Source: Vigna angularis
Lineage: Eukaryota; Streptophyta; Magnoliopsida; Fabales; Fabaceae
Direction: 5' to 3'
Length of the DNA: 64,000 nt
Assembly: GCF_016808095.1 (NCBI RefSeq)
Contig: NC_068974.1
Span: forward strand, 33,883,090 to 33,947,089
Under the pieces are notes generated by a model. The model searched no databases. It had not been told where the DNA came from and saw only the letters and a list, made by a program, of their open reading frames with translations. Position numbers and translations under genes: made by a program. Positions 58,854 to 64,000 of the stretch are shown here, one piece after another; the stretch's first letter is position 1, and every line of letters begins with the position of its first letter.

Positions 58854-61790
58854 TATAACATCTCATTTTAATAGTATAAAACTATTAAAGTAAAACATTA
58901 CAAGGATGATAATAGAACAACTAGATGAAAAAAACCTACCACAAAAGTCAGAGATCTACATCTTGTAGAACCATCTAAGAACTCATCTGCTTCATCCTCA
59001 CCTCTCGCCGAAATAACTAAAAGACGTCTCCCTAAGCTCACACCATTTTAGATAATCATTGTAAAAGAGAAACACAACACATGGACAGACAACACAAATG
59101 CAAGAGTAAGCTAGAGATAAAACAGTTCATCATAGTAAAATAAAATTCTATCATATATTATATTGTACTCCAAATAAGAGATTCATCCTAAGACATAGAC
59201 TTGACTCATGCAGATATAGTATGAATGTTGAGCTATCGTGATTTGTGCACTTGTAATGGTGAAACAATTGGCCCACCCCGAGCTACAACACAAGGTGACT
59301 TCGTTATCACTCGCCTTACGCCAAGGTAAAGTTCCTATACTAGAACTTCCTACTACTCTCACCACATACCTCACCCCTCTCTATGTGAGAATGGATGACC
59401 ATTCGAGTGTTAGGATGAACCCCGAGACTAAGCTTCCTACATTCACATTTACAAGAATATAGAACAACACCATATAATCTCTTCACGAGGGTCATTGAAT
59501 TATGTCCGTTAACCATTCACTTAATCAACAACATACTTATCACAATCATCATATATAACCAACATAATCATATACATATATTTCACATAATCATATATTT
59601 CACATAATCATGGTAAGCAATCACATGAAATCATTCCATATACATCAATACACAAGAACCAGTCCAAGAAAAACCACTAAAGAGCACAATTTAAACTCAT
59701 ACTAACAAAAGTAGTGCTCAGCCCCAAAAAGTAGTGCTCAGCACTACAGCCACTGGAAAGTGGCACTCAGACCTAGTGACACTAGAAACTAGTGCTCAAG
59801 CGCCATAACAAAAGTGTTTAGTGCCATATCAGAACTTGAAACTCTTCTTCTATAACTTTGGGCATTTCGTATACCACTTCAACTAATCCCTATGACACTT
59901 TTGACACTAAGAAACCTCATAAAACAACACTTTAACTCAAAATGACCACTTCAAACTAAATCAACTTCCCTAAACTACCCCAATTCATTTGTACTCTTTC
60001 TAACACCAATTTCAATCAACCAAAGGTACAAACAAGTCATAATTGACTCTATGACAGACCCCAATCATCATTTTTACTCCAGACCTTCCAATTTGAAATC
60101 TCACTAATCAAAACCCCTAAAACTAGTTTCAAACCAAGCTAAGCTCCACCTATCAACCACCAAACACTCTTTCATCATATTTCACTCATTCCAACTTCAA
60201 AATTAGTTCTAAATGACCAAATAATCAACCTTAAACTTCTGATTTTCCCTCCTAACCTTTATATAAAAAATTCACATGTCCAAACCCCCTAATTTGAACT
60301 TAAAACATTCTAAAACCATCACATTGACCCATACCAATTTCCCTATCATATTTTCACCAACCTAAGGTGCTAACAGATCACAATTAACATGTAACCAACC
60401 ATGAAACATCAAATTTCTCAATCCACACCTTATCTCACAAACTTGCCTATTAAAACCTCCCTTTTTCAACCACAAAACCTATGTATCTGATAACTCCTCA
60501 TTCCTTAAACCTTGCTACCAATTTCAGACATCAAAAGGACATTATAACATACGATTCTTGGTCAAAAAACATCCAAATATCATCAAATCAAAATTAAATC
60601 ATTAAAGGTTTAATACGTATTTTGGTCCCTCTTTTCGTAGGGTCTGTTCAAATTGGTCCTACTTTTTTTCAAAAGTTCACTAAGATCCCACTTTTCACAA
60701 AAACGATGCACGTTAGTCCTTTTTTAGGTTTAATACGTGTTTTGGTCTCTCTTTTCGTAGGGTCTGTTCAAATTGGTCCTACTTTTTTTCAAAAGTTCCC
60801 TATTTTGATCCCTATTTTGATCCCTCTTAGTGAACTTTTCGTATTTTGGTGAGCTGTACATTTTTCGTTGAGGTGAACTTTTGAGGGATCAAAATGTACA
60901 GCTCACCAAAATACGAAAAGTTCACTAAGAGGGATCAAAATAGGGATCAAAATAGGAAACTTTTGAAAAAAAGTAGGACCAATTTGAACAGACCCTACGA
61001 AAAGAGGGACCAAAACACGTATTAAACCTAAAAAAGGACTAACGTGCATCGATTTTGCGAAAAGTGGGATCTTAGTGAACTTTTGAAAAAAAGTAGGACC
61101 AATTTGAACAGACCCTACGAAAAGAGGGACCAAAATACGTATTAAACCATCATTAAATAAGCAACCACACACATTGAAATGAACTAACACTAGCATACTT
61201 ATTGAAATTATACTAAATCAGTTTAAGATACATATAAACACCAAACTTACACCACAAACATAATTTAAAGTCAAACATTTAGCTTCATTTACCTGACACC
61301 GAAGCCATTAAACTCTAAGAACACTGAAACCCTTGCTTTCGACTCAAAGAACTCTAGAAACGCTTATAAATCACCAAATCATGATCGGAGTTAGTCCTTA
61401 GGATCACATATTTACAAAGAATCAAGAATAGAGCACAAAACACATGTGAAGGGATTCTTAAGCATGATCATAAACAAAGAACAAAAGGAAAAAGAGTTAC
61501 AAACTTAGTTGCTCTAAATGAAGAATTGATCGGTTAGAAATGAAGATCACTCAGCGGTGATCTCATAGGAACTTCCTGATTGTCAAACTGATGACTGAGG
61601 AGTGAGATTTCTTAAAGAGAATAGATAGAAAACTAAGAGAAAAAGTTTGAGAGATGGTTTGTGTTTTAAGTGATGAGACGAGTTTAAGAAATTCTATTTA
61701 TATAAGCGAGTTATTTTAATTTTAAAATACTCGGTCTCATTATTTTAAAACACCTATCAGCTCTGATACTCTATTCTTTAGTTTATCACA
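58854..61790 (-). mobile_element. Solo LTR family F, copy in unit 5, with nested palindrome
   Basis: It begins TATAACATCTC and ends GTTTATCACA with the duplication tttag (58849-58853 and 61791-61795), identical to the copy at 45714. It is collinear with that copy except for the 542-bp palindromic insertion at 60607-61148 and small indels. Short frames (for example 59183-59374) are LTR sequence. Confidence 0.8.
60607..61148. mobile_element. Near-perfect palindromic (fold-back) Mutator-like MITE
   Basis: The element begins GGTTTAATACGTATTTTGG and ends with its exact complement. It is flanked by a perfect 9-bp duplication, atcattaaa (60598-60606 and 61149-61157), the length typical of Mutator-like elements. 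The empty site is at about 47155-47165. Each arm is about 270 bp and itself contains a repeated half ('tttcgtagggtctgttcaaattggtcc' twice per arm). The arms meet near 60870-60880. A transcript would fold into a long double-stranded hairpin. Look-alike reading frames occur on both strands because of the symmetry. Confidence 0.88.
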
Positions 61791-61795
61791 TTTAG

Positions 61796-62611
61796 TGTTT
61801 AAAAAATTGAAGACACTATGTACACTTTTGAAAGTAATATGTTTGAACCTTGAAAAATCTTTAAAACATGATAATTTCTTGGATCTTGATTGTGTTGTAC
61901 ATATTTTCGAGTTAATAAGTCAGATTGATTGACCTATCGACTAACGTGTCAATCAACAGCTCGACTGGCGGGCTGACGGATCGACTAATAGCTCGATCGA
62001 TCAATTGCAGAATAAAGCTCATATTAACACTTCACAAATGATAATCACAAATCAATTAACTAATGATTATTAAGGTATGATTGAGTTATGATGAGGCTAG
62101 CAAAAAGTTAAAAGTTCATAACACCAAATATAAATAAAAGTCTAAGGTATTGTTATTGAGACATGGCATTTAATATCCCTCCACCGACCACCTATCGATT
62201 TTAGTATCAAAGTACTTTCTGTAGGTACTATCCGAGAAGTGTTGGATAGAAAGACTTTGGAAACAAACATACAAGAAACAAAAGCAACGCAAGATAAAGA
62301 TATTCATAAATTGACGACCGATCCATATAGAACATTCATAGATTTAATTTATTTTTATAATTAAATATCTTAGGAGAAATTATAAATTTAAAAAATAAAA
62401 AAAAAAGAATATATTCGTTTTCAAGTGTATATATAACTTATAGAATAATATTAGTATCAATTACTTTAATAGAAAGAAGTTTTACAAGACTAAAGATAAT
62501 AAAAAATTATTTAAAATCAATAATATATCAACAAAGATAAACAAATTAACTTTATTATTAATTAAAAAAAATATTAAATTAACTTAATTATGACACTTTA
62601 ACGGATAATTT

Positions 62612-62664
<53 letters not shown>

Positions 62665-62800
62665 CTCAAAACAATTTTAAATAAAAAAACTTTATTATTT
62701 GTTTTAGACTTCCCAACCTAAAACACCTTATTACATCAAGGATGAATATCATTACAACCAACTACTTTATTCATGAATATTCGAACAAGAAAAATATATA
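61796..62800. repeat. Unit sequence before cysteine-rich gene 4
   Basis: Collinear with 47.80-48.77 kb. (AT)n lies at 62614-62662. No gene is seen. Confidence 0.7.
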
Positions 62801-63194
62801 CTAAATGGTTGGGCACTTCTGTATACAAGAATCCATCACTTCAGACACAGTACCGCTACCATCTGACATACAAAATGAATTATTAGAAATATGAAAAAAT
62901 ATATTAACTGAAATATGAAAAACATGAGAGCAATGTTGTAATAGTTTGAATACCAATGTTGATGTTTATGGACTTGTTAACTCCACAATGTTGAATGCAT
63001 TCGGAAGCTTCTTTAGACAGTCTTGGACACCTTACAATACAAGTCGCAAAACATATTGGATAAGCAAGAGTAGCTAAAAGACAACGTATCCCACATTGAG
63101 CAGCACATGAACGTTTATCTGCTGCTTCTGAAAAACATAGCATAATCATTAGCAGAACAACAACTCCAACATTTTTCATCTCATTCTTTGTCAT
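62801..63194 (-). CDS. Small secreted cysteine-rich (thionin-like) peptide, copy 4
   Basis: Two exons: 63194-62954 and 62862-62801, with a 91-bp intron using the conserved donor and acceptor; 100 residues, three longer than copies 2 and 3. The signal peptide core is GVVVLLMIMLCF with SEAADKR after it, so cleavage is expected near residue 24-26. The ten cysteines and the CX3C spacing are unchanged. The mature N-terminus is more basic than in copies 2 and 3, with ADKRS before the first cysteine and arginines in the first, second and third motifs (GIRC, IVRC, PRLSKE). The TATATAAG box lies at 63281-63274. All signals are intact. Confidence 0.83.
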
Positions 63195-63281
63195 AATTTC
63201 TTTTCAACCTTCTACTATATCAAACCTTTGAGTATAACATAAATTTACTGTCTTTCAAGGTAAGCCAAACATGCTTATATA

Positions 63282-63723
63282 GGCACAAAATAACTCTTAA
63301 TTTTAGAATTATATTAATGGTATTAATTAGATCAAAATGATTTGCACTCTTTAACGATGGATTTTGAAACTTATTAATGAATTGTTAAGGTTCATGTGTT
63401 GAATAAATAATTCAAAATTGAGAAGTAAAAAAAATACATTTTTTTAAATGATTTTTCTTTTAGCAAGATCTTGAAATGAATGTGACATGGACTTAAAAAA
63501 ATAAGTTAGGACATTATATTATAAATATTAAAATGATTTAATATATATTAGTGAAAACATAGATACATTTGTGTTTACTTTTCTTATAATAATAAAAAAT
63601 AATAAAATTATTGTTATTTTTATTATTATAAATATAAAATTAAATATAAATAATTTCTATAAATTGTATTGTAAATAATTTTTATGGATACAGATAGTTA
63701 AAATAGAAAAAAAAAGAGTTATA

Positions 63724-63760
<37 letters not shown>

Positions 63761-64000
63761 GTATGTATATAAACTCAATGAAAAATTTAAATTAAAATAT
63801 ATAATGATTGATTAATAATAACGTTAGAAAAATATAAGTATTGATTAAATAATAATAATAATTAAAAGGGTTGAATACAATATAATTATTAATTAAATTC
63901 ATAATAATTACAATATTAATGACTAAAGAAATTAATTAAAAAATATTAATAGTAATAATAACATTAACATTTGAAGAAATTTGTTAAAATAAAATATAAT
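63282..64000. repeat. Start of the next AT-rich unit, no gene
   Basis: Collinear with 41.5-42.1 and 49.25-49.9 kb. It contains interrupted (AT)n at 63719-63762. The unit continues beyond the window. Confidence 0.7.

Noticed and set aside
60622..61196. Two similar proteins on opposite strands (SLFVGSVQIGPTFFQKF repeats)
   Set aside because: They arise from the two arms of the palindromic element and are mirror copies; neither is a plausible gene.

Overview
This is a eukaryotic window, almost certainly nuclear DNA of a phaseoloid legume. A Vigna-like genome is my inference; no database was searched. It is AT-rich and retrotransposon-dense, and has few genes. The elements are plant Ty3/gypsy LTRs of 1.7-2.7 kb with initiator-Met primer sites, Ty1/copia LTRs (some SIRE-like, rich in TAATCGATTA), CACTA, hAT and Mutator-like elements, and a Cassandra-like fragment. 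Genes have spliceosomal introns. I see no bacterial features, CRISPR array, complete rRNA gene or tRNA gene.

Layout. 1-2673: AT-rich DNA with a Cassandra-like 5S-bearing fragment. 2674-5270: gypsy solo LTR (site duplication aattt). 5422-14319: a very young LTR retrotransposon (two 2739-bp LTRs, site duplication atcaa). Its pol region is missing and is replaced by a captured, antisense, intron-containing WUSCHEL-type homeobox gene with its own TATA promoter. 14320-64000: a tandem segmental duplication with a basic period of about 7.7 kb. Intact units carry one two-exon gene for a small secreted cysteine-rich (thionin-like) peptide on the minus strand, at 23.2-23.6, 41.0-41.4, 48.8-49.2 and 62.8-63.2 kb. 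One unit, ending near 27.9 kb, has lost its gene. The units are enlarged by nested insertions: SIRE-like LTRs (16653-19450), two CACTA elements (20953-22830; 39107-40483, the second carrying a UDP-glycosyltransferase fragment), a hAT-like element (27993-28530), gypsy solo LTRs (30185-32643, 50183-53673, 53833-55527), an older solo LTR shared by all units (from 25876, 33786, 45714 and 58854), a copia remnant (35316-37679), long-TIR elements (44566-45698, 57706-58838, 51434-52650) and a 542-bp near-perfect palindrome (60607-61148).

The most notable point is the WOX-bearing retrotransposon. The homeodomain, a WUS-box-like motif and an EAR-like motif are all in one intact 152-codon reading frame across a clean intron. 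Because the gene runs antisense to the element, its introns would survive retrotransposition. The second theme is the gypsy LTRs: although diverged, they share a leader-intron donor, a swappable CpG-rich repeat block, and a small hairpin near the 3' end that is kept with different stem sequences. The third is the duplicated cysteine-rich peptide cluster, where paralogous empty sites confirm nearly every insertion boundary.
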